DNA of 49,305 nucleotides from CAIVPM01 sp964615145 (GTDB lineage: Bacteria > Bacteroidota > Bacteroidia > Chitinophagales > Chitinophagaceae), in NCBI GenBank assembly GCA_964615145.1, contig CAZTOP010000019.1:1-49305 (forward strand), in the 5' to 3' direction. The translations under genes were made by a program, and so were the position numbers. How positions within the stretch are numbered: the stretch's first letter is position 1; each line of letters starts with the position of its first letter. The notes under the pieces are model-generated. The model saw only the letters and a program-made list of their open reading frames with translations, did not search any database and was not told where the DNA came from. Below, in pieces: positions 33,001 to 41,424 of this stretch.

Positions 33001-35089
33001 TGGGAAATCAAAAATTGCAGCTAATAGTAAAACTGATATTGCTAATTGCCCAATTGATATTGACATTGTAAATTTTGATATTAAAGATATTACGTCAATT
33101 GCTAATAGCGATACGTTGATGGCTGCTGGAATTATCAATGGAAAAATCAATGTAAGCAGCTTTGAAAAAAAACTACCTGCCTTTGTTGGAAACCTTACTG
33201 TTGATAGCTTTCAGTTTCAACAACAACCTATTGGTAACATAAAATTTGCTGCACAAAACCAAACAGAAAATACTATCAATGCTAGTTTAGAATTAAGTGG
33301 TAATGGAAATGTAGTTACTACAAAAGGCAATTATTACTTAAACAATGAAGAAAAACAATTTGGTGCAGATGTAAACTTGCAATGTTTTAATATGCAAAGT
33401 TTGCAAGCATTTACAGCAGGCAGTATTACAAAATCTTCAGGCAGTATTAATGGTGATATAAAACTCACAGGATACTTCAAAGAGCCAAAATGGAATGGCA
33501 ATATAAATTTTGATTCAGCAAAATTTACTGTTGCAAAAACTGGAGTTGCATATAAAATTAACAAACAAAAAATTGCATTAAATTATCCAGTTATCAACTT
33601 CAATAAATTTACTATAATTGATACCGCAAATAATTCAATGACTATTGATGGTGCTATAAAAGCACAATCTATAAGTGAGTATGATTTTTCATTGGCTATT
33701 CATTCAAGAAACTTCACAGTGGTAAACACACCAAAAACTGGAGATAATACAGTCTATGGTTTTGCAGCTGCAAATGCTGATATAAATATCAATGGAGGTA
33801 CTGCCAATCCTGACATTGATGGCAACATAACATTGAACAATAAAAGTGATGTAACCATTGTTTTGCCAGAGCAAAACATTAATAAAGATGCAGCAAAATC
33901 AATTGTAAGATTCATTGATAGAGATTCATTTGAGTTACCAGAGAAAATTGCATTTAGTCCTGCAATTGAGGAAAAACAAGGCCTTGCACAATTTATAAAT
34001 TATAATTTAAACATCAGCATTAATAAAAGTTCTGCATTAACAGTTATTATTGATCCTGCAAGTGGGGATGGATTAAAAGTGCAAGGAGATGCACAGTTAA
34101 ATGCAGGTGTAGATCCTGGAGGAAATATTGTTTTGGCAGGAAACTATGCTCTAAAAAATGGTTACTATGTTTTAAATTATCAGTTTCTAAAAAAGAAATT
34201 CAATTTGCTGGAAGGTAGCACCATTGCATTTTCTGGCTCACCAATGGATGCACAAGTTGATATAACTGCTGAATATATTGCTAACACTTCTGCAGGTGAT
34301 TTATTAGAAAATGAAGTGGGACAAATTGATGCTAAAATGTCTAATACTTTTAATCAAAAAATTCCTTTCAGGGTGTTGTTATACTTAAAAGGAAACTTAA
34401 AGAAACCTGTTATCAGTTTCGATATTCAACTTCCAGATGAAAGTGCTAATCTTCCAATTAGTAATGAAATGCGAACCACTATTGAAAATAAATTAACACA
34501 AATAAGAGCTGATGTTGCTGTAACCAATAAAGAAATTTTTTCGTTGTTATTGCTTGGTCATTTTGTCGGTGAGCAAAGCACAGATTTTTTTAAAGGTAAT
34601 GGTACAAGCATTGATAATGTTGCAAGAGAGAATGTAAGTAAATTTTTATCATCTGCATTAAATCAAATTGCTTCAGACTTATTTAAAGGTATTGATGTGG
34701 ATTTGAATTTAAACAGTTATCAGGATTTTAGTAGTGGTCATGCACAACAAAAAACAGATTTGAATGTAGCCATTAGCAAAAGTTTTTTAGACAATCGTTT
34801 AACAGTTACGGCGGGTAAAAACTTTGGTATTGAAGGAAAAGACGCTGGTGCAAAAGCTGTTCAACAAAACAGTAGTTCTTTCCCAGACATTACATTAAAC
34901 TATAAATTATCTCGTGATGGAAAGTATGCTATTCGTGCATATAGAAAAGATCAGTTTGAAGTTACTGTTGATGGCTATGTAGTTGAAACAGGTGTTGCTT
35001 TTGTGATAACATTCGATTATGATAAGTTCAAAGAGTTGTTTAAGAAAAAGGAAAAGCGAACAAAAAAAGTTACAGTAGAAAATGAATAA
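30062..35089 (+). CDS. tamB: Translocation and assembly module protein TamB (AsmA-like)
   Basis: 1675 residues. One N-terminal membrane helix (about 24-44, IFLYILCFVLLLFTALVIFL) anchors it in the inner membrane, then a very long beta-rich bridge through the periplasm (repeated N-x-N/D strand-turn pattern) and the C-terminal DUF490 domain (about 1190-1640; GDAQLNAGVDPGGNIVLAGN, FRVLLYLKGNLKKPVISFDI). Members form a groove that moves phospholipids to, or helps fold proteins in, the outer membrane. Start is GTG at 30062, the only start that keeps a short cytoplasmic end. Its last 8 bases overlap tamL, the partner. The C-terminus ends in a Lys/Glu tail after FDYDKFKELFKKKEKR. Confidence 0.92.
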   Translation: MFQDVWSKDIKLTIKSTFKKAKKIFLYILCFVLLLFTALVIFLNTNYGKKFIGNKVQAYLQEKIKAKFVIGSIDYSFPKRVEIKNVYLEDLQKDTLLYGERLAVDLDMFKLLWSDIDIRKIELKNIKANISRSANDSNYNFQFLIDAFASKKANTDPTATKITLKGVVLNGFTLNFIDKYAGNNFYTTVKNLDVTVDKFQPDKLVFAINKFKTDGINFSMLSYVTAHSSKYTNEDSSKNNLHLTVSKVELANVNFQFDDNKSPHQKEGFDAAHINAKNIKANAENVFYSADSTTGIINQFAFTEQSDFVLDTTHAKILYSNKGITATELFIKTPQSVLQNSLQFQYDDIAQILTNPKNTTLSAILKNTTIAVNDIYILMPSVKKYLPENNFKNNLININSVISGNLEQINIPSFELKGLSGSSVNTKAILYNVTDSVKLAYDITVFNTHILKNDLLKFLPDNNYVGELPADLILSTHVNGNKQNSIIDINTNSNLFKFIGKADIKNIDKPATLKYNISIADARVEKSFITKFIPTNSIPPSIKLPNTILFKGSLKGDMNNVAPDLVLNGTYGMISAKGYVNDFQNKDAAKYDIYFTTKDFAVGKLLSQDSLLGNVNLSVTAKGTGFDYKKMHSVFDVKIQKAFIKDYTYNNVNVKADLIAGKLSSIGSINDANVQMQYTAAANLSGKYPSNVVATIMMDTLQLKQLHLYNDTLNASFKMFVKADDLNPKNLNFYTLIDSSRLTVKNKNYLLDSISVRALAASGKNDITFKSPLADIIVEGSFDYDKISQSLLQYIDKYYDVLSTPNQNLPPQQVAINGIIKKHQLVTDLIQGLTYEAIKFDGKYNSQGSDSSLSFHSSIPKLSYQSYLVDSCKININSFNNKIDYALDFASLHYNNNTFYASTIKGNLANDSLHIIVLTKDKKNNDQFGISASVIAKEKTYSLSLKNDLLLNYQKWNVSPNNKISYSPQGILVKDFFLENGKSKIAANSKTDIANCPIDIDIVNFDIKDITSIANSDTLMAAGIINGKINVSSFEKKLPAFVGNLTVDSFQFQQQPIGNIKFAAQNQTENTINASLELSGNGNVVTTKGNYYLNNEEKQFGADVNLQCFNMQSLQAFTAGSITKSSGSINGDIKLTGYFKEPKWNGNINFDSAKFTVAKTGVAYKINKQKIALNYPVINFNKFTIIDTANNSMTIDGAIKAQSISEYDFSLAIHSRNFTVVNTPKTGDNTVYGFAAANADININGGTANPDIDGNITLNNKSDVTIVLPEQNINKDAAKSIVRFIDRDSFELPEKIAFSPAIEEKQGLAQFINYNLNISINKSSALTVIIDPASGDGLKVQGDAQLNAGVDPGGNIVLAGNYALKNGYYVLNYQFLKKKFNLLEGSTIAFSGSPMDAQVDITAEYIANTSAGDLLENEVGQIDAKMSNTFNQKIPFRVLLYLKGNLKKPVISFDIQLPDESANLPISNEMRTTIENKLTQIRADVAVTNKEIFSLLLLGHFVGEQSTDFFKGNGTSIDNVARENVSKFLSSALNQIASDLFKGIDVDLNLNSYQDFSSGHAQQKTDLNVAISKSFLDNRLTVTAGKNFGIEGKDAGAKAVQQNSSSFPDITLNYKLSRDGKYAIRAYRKDQFEVTVDGYVVETGVAFVITFDYDKFKELFKKKEKRTKKVTVENE

Positions 35090-37367
35090 ACTCATTTTAT
35101 ATATTTTTTTTATTGTATTCATTGCAAGTAGTTGCAGTGTAAAAAAGTATTTGCCAGCTGGAGAAAAATTATACAGAGGAGCAACGGTTATTGTAAAAAA
35201 AGATAAAGATGTAAAAACATCAAAAGGCACGCTAACAAAGCAATTGAAAGCAGCCACACGACCTGCAAACAATAAATTTATTTTAGGTCAACCTTATAAA
35301 GTTTGGTGGTGGTATGTAATTGGCGAACCCAAAAGACAAACAGGTTTAAAAGCCTGGTTTAGAAAAAAATTGGGCGAGCCACCCATTTTAAGTAGCAGTG
35401 TTACACCCAAAAAAAGTGCAGAAAATATGCAGTCTTGGCTAGAGAATAATGGATATTTTCACAGCACTGTGCAAGGCGATACAGTTAACAAAAAATATTT
35501 TACAAAAGCAATCTATACTGCTAATGTTTCGCCTCAGTATAAAATAAAATCTATTACTTGGGTCAGTGATAGTTCTGCTTTATTGAAAATGCTTGAAGCC
35601 AGCAAACGCAACAGTGTTTTAAAAGTTGGCAATCCTTATAGCCTTACTGACATTGATGCAGAGAGAAGCAGATTAGACTTAAGATTAAAAACAAAAGGGT
35701 ATTATTTTTTTAATCCAGATTATATAATGGTTTATGCAGACAGTACTATTGGCAATCGACAAGTAGATTTATTTTTAAATGTAAAAAAAACAACACCAGC
35801 CATTGCAAAACATCCTTACACAATAAATAAGATTATTATTTTTCCAAATTATACTTTATTGCTTCCACCACCAGACACCAGCAAAATTGGGATGCTAAGT
35901 ATTGATGGTTTATTAATTCGTGATACTGTTCACAAATTCAAACCGGAATTATTTAAACAAATGATAACTTACAGACCAGGTAAAATATACAGTAGCAAAG
36001 ACCAGAACACAACACTGAATAGGTTTATTAATCTTGGCACATTCAAGTTCGTTAAAAATCGTTTCGCTATAGTCAACGATACCACCAAACACTTGTTAAA
36101 TGCTTACTATTATCTTACACCAACAAAAAACAAATCATTACAAGCAGAGATAGATGGCTTCTCAAAAGAGAACAGTTATATGGGTTCTAAACTAAGTATT
36201 AACTGGAAGAATAGAAATACATTCAAAGGTGCAGAACAGCTATCAATAAAGGCTTATGGAAGTTTTGAAGTATCATCTTTAGATTCATTAAAAAACACGA
36301 GTAACTATAGAATTGGCACAAATGCATCATTAACTTTTCCAAGATTCATACTGCCATTTTTTAGTATCAGAGAAAATAGTATTTATCCACCTCGAACACA
36401 ATTTTCAACAGGATATCAGTTATTCATCAAACAAAATTTTTACACAAAAAATATCTTTCAATTACAATATGAATTCGGTTGGAAAGAAAGCATCAATAAA
36501 GAACATCGCTTCTCACCCATAGCAATTACTTTTCAAAATGCTTCTAATATTTCAGATAGTTTTTACTCAGCCGCACGAATAAATCCTTCTCTGCTTTTAA
36601 ATGTTTATTCCGAAATTATTCTTGGTTCATTTTATTCTTACACATTTGCAACAATAAATCCAAGAGCAAAAAATCAACTCTACTTCAAAGCTGGTGTAGA
36701 CATCGCAGGAAATATTGCAGGACTTGTATCTGGTGCAAAAAATGTTAGAGAAAAAAAAATATTTAATGCACCTTTTGCACAGTATTTAAAGTTTGATGCT
36801 CAAGTTATTCATAAGAAAAAAGTGACCGATAAAACAGATTGGGTAAATCAATTTCAGGTAGGTATTGGTTTACCATACAACAACTCATCAATGTTGCCCT
36901 TTTCAAAACAATATATTATTGGAGGTTCAAGTTCTATGCGAGGTTTTCCTTTACGCACATTAGGTCCTGGAAGTTACTTACCAAACAGAACAGATTTTAG
37001 TTTTCTGCAATCAATTGGCGGCGATTTTAAATTGCTTTTAAATAGCGAATTGCGTTTTCCTTTAGTGGGTAGTTTATTTGGAGCCTTGTTTGTAGATGCT
37101 GGAAATGTTTGGACAAGAGATACTATTTTATTTGGCAAAGCAGGACAATTGAAAAAAGATTTTTATAAAGAGATTGCAGTATCTACAGGCTTTGGAATTC
37201 GTTTAGATATTAGTGTTTTGTTAATTAGATTGGATTTAGGAATCCCACTTCGTAAACCATATTTACCAGATGGACAGCGTTGGGTTGCCAGTCAAATTGC
37301 ATTTGGTGATAGTGAATGGAGAAGAAATAATTTGTTACTAAATATTGCTATTGGTTATCCATTTTAA
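35082..37367 (+). CDS. tamL: Omp85-family outer-membrane lipoprotein TamL (TamA-like)
   Basis: 761 residues. Unlike proteobacterial TamA it has a lipoprotein signal with lipobox ASSC (C18). POTRA-like domains occupy about 20-330 (for example LTDIDAERSRLDLRLKTKGYYFFNPDY) and a 16-strand surface-antigen barrel follows, with the Omp85 loop signature YIIGGSSSMRGFPLRTLGPG and an end in IAIGYPF, whose C-terminal Phe is the usual barrel-end residue. Works with TamB at the outer membrane. Start ATG lies in the last codons of tamB (8-base overlap), so expression is coupled. Confidence 0.92.
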   Translation: MNKLILYIFFIVFIASSCSVKKYLPAGEKLYRGATVIVKKDKDVKTSKGTLTKQLKAATRPANNKFILGQPYKVWWWYVIGEPKRQTGLKAWFRKKLGEPPILSSSVTPKKSAENMQSWLENNGYFHSTVQGDTVNKKYFTKAIYTANVSPQYKIKSITWVSDSSALLKMLEASKRNSVLKVGNPYSLTDIDAERSRLDLRLKTKGYYFFNPDYIMVYADSTIGNRQVDLFLNVKKTTPAIAKHPYTINKIIIFPNYTLLLPPPDTSKIGMLSIDGLLIRDTVHKFKPELFKQMITYRPGKIYSSKDQNTTLNRFINLGTFKFVKNRFAIVNDTTKHLLNAYYYLTPTKNKSLQAEIDGFSKENSYMGSKLSINWKNRNTFKGAEQLSIKAYGSFEVSSLDSLKNTSNYRIGTNASLTFPRFILPFFSIRENSIYPPRTQFSTGYQLFIKQNFYTKNIFQLQYEFGWKESINKEHRFSPIAITFQNASNISDSFYSAARINPSLLLNVYSEIILGSFYSYTFATINPRAKNQLYFKAGVDIAGNIAGLVSGAKNVREKKIFNAPFAQYLKFDAQVIHKKKVTDKTDWVNQFQVGIGLPYNNSSMLPFSKQYIIGGSSSMRGFPLRTLGPGSYLPNRTDFSFLQSIGGDFKLLLNSELRFPLVGSLFGALFVDAGNVWTRDTILFGKAGQLKKDFYKEIAVSTGFGIRLDISVLLIRLDLGIPLRKPYLPDGQRWVASQIAFGDSEWRRNNLLLNIAIGYPF

Positions 37368-37376
37368 AATTCATTT

Positions 37377-38309
37377 ATGAAACAAAAAATCATTTCAATC
37401 TACCAATTTGCTAAACAAGTTATTGCTGAATTTAGCAACGATAATGCTTTAAAATATAGTGCATCACTTTCTTACTACACCATATTCTCTATTGCACCAT
37501 TACTCATCATTATTATTTCAATTTGCGATGTATTGTTTAATAAAGAAGCAATGCAAGGGAAAATTTATGGCGAGATAAAACACCTTGTTGGTAGCGATGC
37601 TGCATTGCAAATTCAAACAACAATTCAAAATGTGCATTTATCAAATGATTCGTGGGTAGCAACTGTTATTGGCATTGTTACGCTAATACTTGGTGCTACA
37701 GGGGTTTTTGGAGAAATTCAAGATTCGCTGAATAGAATCTGGGGGCTAAAAGTTAAGGAAACTAGTGGTTGGTTTAAACTAGTGATTAATCGTTTATTAT
37801 CCTTCTCACTAATTTTGAGTTTGGGATTTGTGTTTATGGTTTCATTGGCATTAAATGCTATTGTTATTGCAATTGGTAGTCGTATTAATAATCTTTTCTC
37901 AGGAGCTATTTACAACTTCATTCCAATCATAGAAAACGTGCTTTCTTTCTTAATTACAACTGTAATTTTTGCAGCAATATTTAAAATATTACCCGATGCA
38001 AAAATTAAATGGAAGGATGTAATTGTTGGAGCTTTGGTTACTGCATTGCTATTTGTTTTGGGTAAATTTTTAATTGGATATTATTTATCTACAAGTAAGT
38101 TAAACACTATGTATGGTGCAGCTGGCTCTATTATCATTATTCTTTCCTGGACATATTACAGTTCTGCAATTTTATATATGGGTGCAGAATTCACAAAAGT
38201 TTATGCCCTAACATTTAATAGAAGAATTGCACCTAATAATTATTCAGAATGGATAAAAATTGAAGAAGTGCCAGTAGAGAACGTCATATCCTCTGTAGAA
38301 GAGAAATGA
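37377..38309 (+). CDS. yihY: YihY/BrkB family inner-membrane protein
   Basis: 310 residues with about six membrane helices; the family motifs are ALKYSASLSYYTIFSIAPLL, GATGVFGEIQDSLNRIWGLK, RLLSFSLILSLGF and MYGAAGSIIIILSWTYYS. Once mis-named ribonuclease BN; YihY of E. coli has been implicated, with TamB and YhdP-type pathways, in envelope lipid or O-antigen matters, but the role is open. 10 bases after tamL, same operon, which supports an envelope-biogenesis role. Confidence 0.92.
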   Translation: MKQKIISIYQFAKQVIAEFSNDNALKYSASLSYYTIFSIAPLLIIIISICDVLFNKEAMQGKIYGEIKHLVGSDAALQIQTTIQNVHLSNDSWVATVIGIVTLILGATGVFGEIQDSLNRIWGLKVKETSGWFKLVINRLLSFSLILSLGFVFMVSLALNAIVIAIGSRINNLFSGAIYNFIPIIENVLSFLITTVIFAAIFKILPDAKIKWKDVIVGALVTALLFVLGKFLIGYYLSTSKLNTMYGAAGSIIIILSWTYYSSAILYMGAEFTKVYALTFNRRIAPNNYSEWIKIEEVPVENVISSVEEK

Positions 38310-38353
38310 TATCTAGCTTTTCACAGCAGTTAATTTATTTTATCAAGTCAATC

Positions 38354-38389
38354 TGTGAAATATACAATCTATTTGGAAAGTTCTGTAAC
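38354..38389 (+). promoter_or_regulatory. Bipartite promoter-like element, copy 5
   Basis: TGTGAAATATACAATCTAT at 38354-38372 and TGTAAC from 38384, a 30-base offset. It is the most diverged copy (T7 to A, AACT to AATC) but the spacing is exact. It ends 65 bases before the ATG of the OmpA lipoprotein gene. Confidence 0.55.
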
Positions 38390-38454
38390 GATCCATCGAC
38401 CTGTTATTACGATTTTTGCAATCTGATTTCAAATAATATCAGAATAAAAACAAA

Positions 38455-39126
38455 ATGAAAATAACAAAAATTTTACTCGTAACAATGCTGTCTATTAGCA
38501 TTATTTCTATTAGTTGTAAATCGTGGAATAAATCTCAAAAAGGTGCTGCTATTGGTGTTGCTGGTGGAGGTGCTGTAGGTGCAGTGGTCGGCAAAATTGC
38601 AGGCAATACAACGCTGGGTGCTATTATTGGTGCAACTGTGGGAGGCGTTACGGGTGCAGTAATTGGACACAAAATGGATAAGCAAGCAGCAGAAATGCAA
38701 GCCAATATTCCTGATGCAAAAGTGGTACGAGTGGGAGAGGGAATTGTAATAGAATTTAATAGTAAAATACTATTCGGGTTTGATCAATCTAGTCTTTCAT
38801 CAGAAGCAAAAACCAATTTAGATAAATTAGTTGTAATTCTTCAAAAATATCCAGATACTAATATTGAAGAGCAAGGACACACAGATAACACAGGCTCTGC
38901 GAGTTATAATAAAACTTTATCTGAACGAAGGGCTGAGGCAGTTGCTAATTACCTATCACATAATGGCATTGCTACTTCTAGGCTTACCAGCGTTGGGTTT
39001 GGCGAAGCTGCACCTAAGTACGATAATTCTACCGAAGATGGACAAGCACAAAATAGAAGGGTTGAATTTTTAGTTACAGCTAACGAAAAAATGAAAGCTG
39101 AAGCAAATAAAGAAGCAGGAAAATAA
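38455..39126 (+). CDS. OmpA-family lipoprotein with glycine-zipper domain
   Basis: 223 residues: lipoprotein signal (SIISISC, C21), a glycine zipper (about 29-70, GVAGGGAVGAVVGKIAG and GAIIGATVGGVTGAVIGH) and an OmpA domain (about 95-215, GFDQSSLSSEAKTNLDKL, GHTDNTGSASYNKTLSERR, AQNRRVEFLV). Related to YiaD/Pal-type envelope proteins: glycine zipper inserts in membrane, OmpA domain grips peptidoglycan. Under element copy 5; a short AT-rich repeat and a small membrane protein gene follow. Confidence 0.93.
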   Translation: MKITKILLVTMLSISIISISCKSWNKSQKGAAIGVAGGGAVGAVVGKIAGNTTLGAIIGATVGGVTGAVIGHKMDKQAAEMQANIPDAKVVRVGEGIVIEFNSKILFGFDQSSLSSEAKTNLDKLVVILQKYPDTNIEEQGHTDNTGSASYNKTLSERRAEAVANYLSHNGIATSRLTSVGFGEAAPKYDNSTEDGQAQNRRVEFLVTANEKMKAEANKEAGK

Positions 39127-39205
39127 TTGTTAATTGTTAGTTGTTAATTATAACAACTAATCATAATCATCAACAACTAATAATTAATCATTAACAATCA
39201 TAAAA
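39127..39205 (+). repeat. Low-complexity A/T repeat tract with an inverted repeat
   Basis: A 79-base tract of TTAATTGTTAG-, CAACAACTAAT- and CATAATCAT-type near-repeats. It contains a perfect 10-bp inverted repeat (TTAGTTGTTA at 39137-39146, TAACAACTAA at 39151-39160, 4-base loop). It runs to the ATG of the next gene and ends in the same CATAAAAATG as the heptamer tract at 48611. It could act as a weak terminator after the OmpA lipoprotein gene. Confidence 0.5.
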
Positions 39206-39403
39206 ATGAATATTAAAAGAATTTTTGGAGCATTACTTACAGCACTGGGTATAGCTGGACTTATTTACACAGCAATTTTATTTGTAAATACATCATCAAA
39301 TGGAGAGCGAAATATTAAAGCCCTGATTACTTATGGTATACTTGGTTTGTTATTTTTTATTGCCGGAATTAATTTGGTTAGAACAACAAAAGATGAGTCA
39401 TAA
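39206..39403 (+). CDS. Small two-helix membrane protein of unknown function
   Basis: 65 residues with two membrane helices (about 5-27 and 41-58) and a short charged end (RTTKDES). No family recognised; small proteins of this shape are common near stress genes in Bacteroidota. It lies 28 bases before the cupin gene. Confidence 0.7.
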   Translation: MNIKRIFGALLTALGIAGLIYTAILFVNTSSNGERNIKALITYGILGLLFFIAGINLVRTTKDES

Positions 39404-39430
39404 ATGATAATAATTTAAACAAGCTATTCT

Positions 39431-39841
39431 ATGGAAAATAAAATAATTGAACCCCAAAATTTACGTTATGAATATAATAGAATAATCGATGCAAGTATTG
39501 TAAATATTGATATGCCTTCTTCTATCACTCAAATAAAGGAAGAAAGAAATTGGGTAGAAAGCGACAGAAATGCTATAACAGTTTTTAAAACAAATGGATT
39601 AAGTATTGTACTTATAGCATTACATCAAAATGCAGAAATGCCCAAGCATAAAGCTAATGGTTTAATTAGTATTCAAGTTTTGGAAGGAGCTTTACAATTT
39701 AGTACTAATGATGAGACTATGCTTTTAAAAGCTGGGCAATTGGTAGCACTGCATAGTGCTATTGAACACAGTATTTTAGCTATTCAGGAAACTGTGTTTT
39801 TATTTACCATTACTAGCTCTACCAAACAATTTATAGATTAA
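39431..39841 (+). CDS. Cupin-domain protein
   Basis: 136 residues with one cupin barrel: MPKHKANGLISIQVLEGALQF covers the first motif and MLLKAGQLVALHSAIEHSI the second (H-containing). Metal ligands expected at H in the first motif (one of H51/H57-like positions) and H in EHSI. Many such short cupins are metal-binding sensors or dioxygenase-like. No substrate can be deduced. Followed after 33 bases by mlaE. Confidence 0.78.
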   Translation: MENKIIEPQNLRYEYNRIIDASIVNIDMPSSITQIKEERNWVESDRNAITVFKTNGLSIVLIALHQNAEMPKHKANGLISIQVLEGALQFSTNDETMLLKAGQLVALHSAIEHSILAIQETVFLFTITSSTKQFID

Positions 39842-39874
39842 TAAAAGATCCATTCACTATTTACTAGTTATATT

Positions 39875-40633
39875 TTGCTTACTTATTTTAAAAATATTTT
39901 TACTGATGCTGGTTGCATTTCGCAGTTTACAATCCGCTTCTTTAAAGAGGCGTTTATACCTCCTTATGAAATAAAAGAATTTATAAAGCAATGCTATCAA
40001 ATTGGATATAAGTCATTGCCCTTAGTTGCTATCACCGGCTTTATCATGGGTTTGGTGCTAACACTGCAATCTCGCCCAACCCTTGCAGAATTTGGAGCCG
40101 AAGCTTGGCTGCCAGGAATGGTGGTTCTTTCATTGGTTAAAGAAATTGCACCAGTTGTAACAGCACTCATTTGTGCAGGGAAAATTGCATCTGGTATTGG
40201 AGCAGAGCTAGGCTCAATGAAAGTTACAGAGCAAATTGATGCTATGGAAGTATCGGCAATTAATCCCTTTAATTACCTTGTTGTAACACGAATTTTAGCT
40301 GCTACATTAATGATTCCATTACTAGTTGTTTTTGCAGATGCTGTAGGTACATTGGGTGGATATATTGGCAGTAATATACATACTGATATTAGCTTGTCTC
40401 GATACATTACAAAAGCATTTGAGTCGTTAGAATTTGTTGATATTTTACCTGCAACAATTAAGACTTTTTTCTTTGGTTTTTTCATTGGGCTCATAGGCTG
40501 TTATAAAGGATTTAATGCTGCAAATGGAACAGTGAGTGTAGGTAAAGCAGCTAATGCTGCTGTGGTAGCTGCATCATTAACAATTTTTATTATAGATATG
40601 TTGGCAGTACAATTGACAGATCTTTTTTTTTAA
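39875..40633 (+). CDS. mlaE: MlaE family lipid ABC transporter permease
   Basis: 252-residue inner-membrane permease of the MCE-type phospholipid transporter, with about five membrane helices. Typical are VAITGFIMGLVLTLQSRPTL, AGKIASGIGAELGSMKVTEQ and EQIDAMEVSAINPFNYLVV, the coupling-helix region that contacts the ATPase. Start TTG at 39875, as no ATG fits and the ORF begins LTYFKNIF. Forms an operon with mlaF (7-base gap) and mlaD (19-base gap). MlaB and MlaC genes are absent, as is usual in Bacteroidota. Confidence 0.93.
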   Translation: MLTYFKNIFTDAGCISQFTIRFFKEAFIPPYEIKEFIKQCYQIGYKSLPLVAITGFIMGLVLTLQSRPTLAEFGAEAWLPGMVVLSLVKEIAPVVTALICAGKIASGIGAELGSMKVTEQIDAMEVSAINPFNYLVVTRILAATLMIPLLVVFADAVGTLGGYIGSNIHTDISLSRYITKAFESLEFVDILPATIKTFFFGFFIGLIGCYKGFNAANGTVSVGKAANAAVVAASLTIFIIDMLAVQLTDLFF

Positions 40634-40640
40634 ATATATA

Positions 40641-41405
40641 ATGACACCTCAACAATTAAATAAAGAAAACATAACATCAGACATCGTTGTTGAAATAAAA
40701 GATTTGCATAAATCCTTTGGAGATAATGTTGTATTAACAGGAGTAAATATCACAATTAGAAAAGGAGAGAATCTTGTTATATTGGGTAAGTCGGGTTCGG
40801 GAAAATCCATTGCCATAAAATGTTTGGTGGGCTTGGTAGATGCTGATAAAGGTTTAATAAGAGTATTTGATAAAGATATTGCTTCGTTTAACAATAATGA
40901 ACTTAATAAAATTAGAATTCGCATAGGCTTTTTATTTCAAAACTCTGCACTGTATGATTCAATGACAGTAAGGGAAAACTTATTGTTTCCACTTAAACGG
41001 CATAAGAAAGAAATGACTACTATAGAGCTGGAAGACGAAGTCTTAAATACCTTAGATAGCGTAGGTTTAAAAGGAGCTATTGATAAAATGCCTTCTGAAT
41101 TATCTGGTGGTATGCGAAAAAGAATTGGATTAGCACGAACATTGATTCTAAAGCCAGAATTAATGTTATACGATGAACCAACTACAGGCTTAGATACTAT
41201 TACATCAAGAGAAATTAGTGAACTGATACTAGCTATTCAAAAGAAAAGCAAAACAACCTCTATCATCATTACACACGATATGGCTTGTGCCAAATTAACA
41301 AGTGATAGAATTGTTATTTTAAAAGATGGAACTATTAATGCCGAAGGAACTTTTGATGAATTAGAAAAAAGTAAGGACGAATGGGTTCGTTCTTTTTTCA
41401 ATTAA
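40641..41405 (+). CDS. mlaF: MlaF-type ABC transporter ATPase
   Basis: 254-residue ATP-binding subunit powering lipid movement through MlaE. Walker A GKSGSGKS, Q-loop in FLFQNSALYDSMTV, signature LSGGMRKRIGLARTL, Walker B LMLYDEP with catalytic Glu, and H-loop IITHD are all intact. The Mla-type ATPase features GGMRKR and DEPTTGLD are present. Translationally close to mlaE (7 bases). Confidence 0.96.
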   Translation: MTPQQLNKENITSDIVVEIKDLHKSFGDNVVLTGVNITIRKGENLVILGKSGSGKSIAIKCLVGLVDADKGLIRVFDKDIASFNNNELNKIRIRIGFLFQNSALYDSMTVRENLLFPLKRHKKEMTTIELEDEVLNTLDSVGLKGAIDKMPSELSGGMRKRIGLARTLILKPELMLYDEPTTGLDTITSREISELILAIQKKSKTTSIIITHDMACAKLTSDRIVILKDGTINAEGTFDELEKSKDEWVRSFFN

Positions 41406-41424
41406 TTACCTTTAAAAAAATGAA

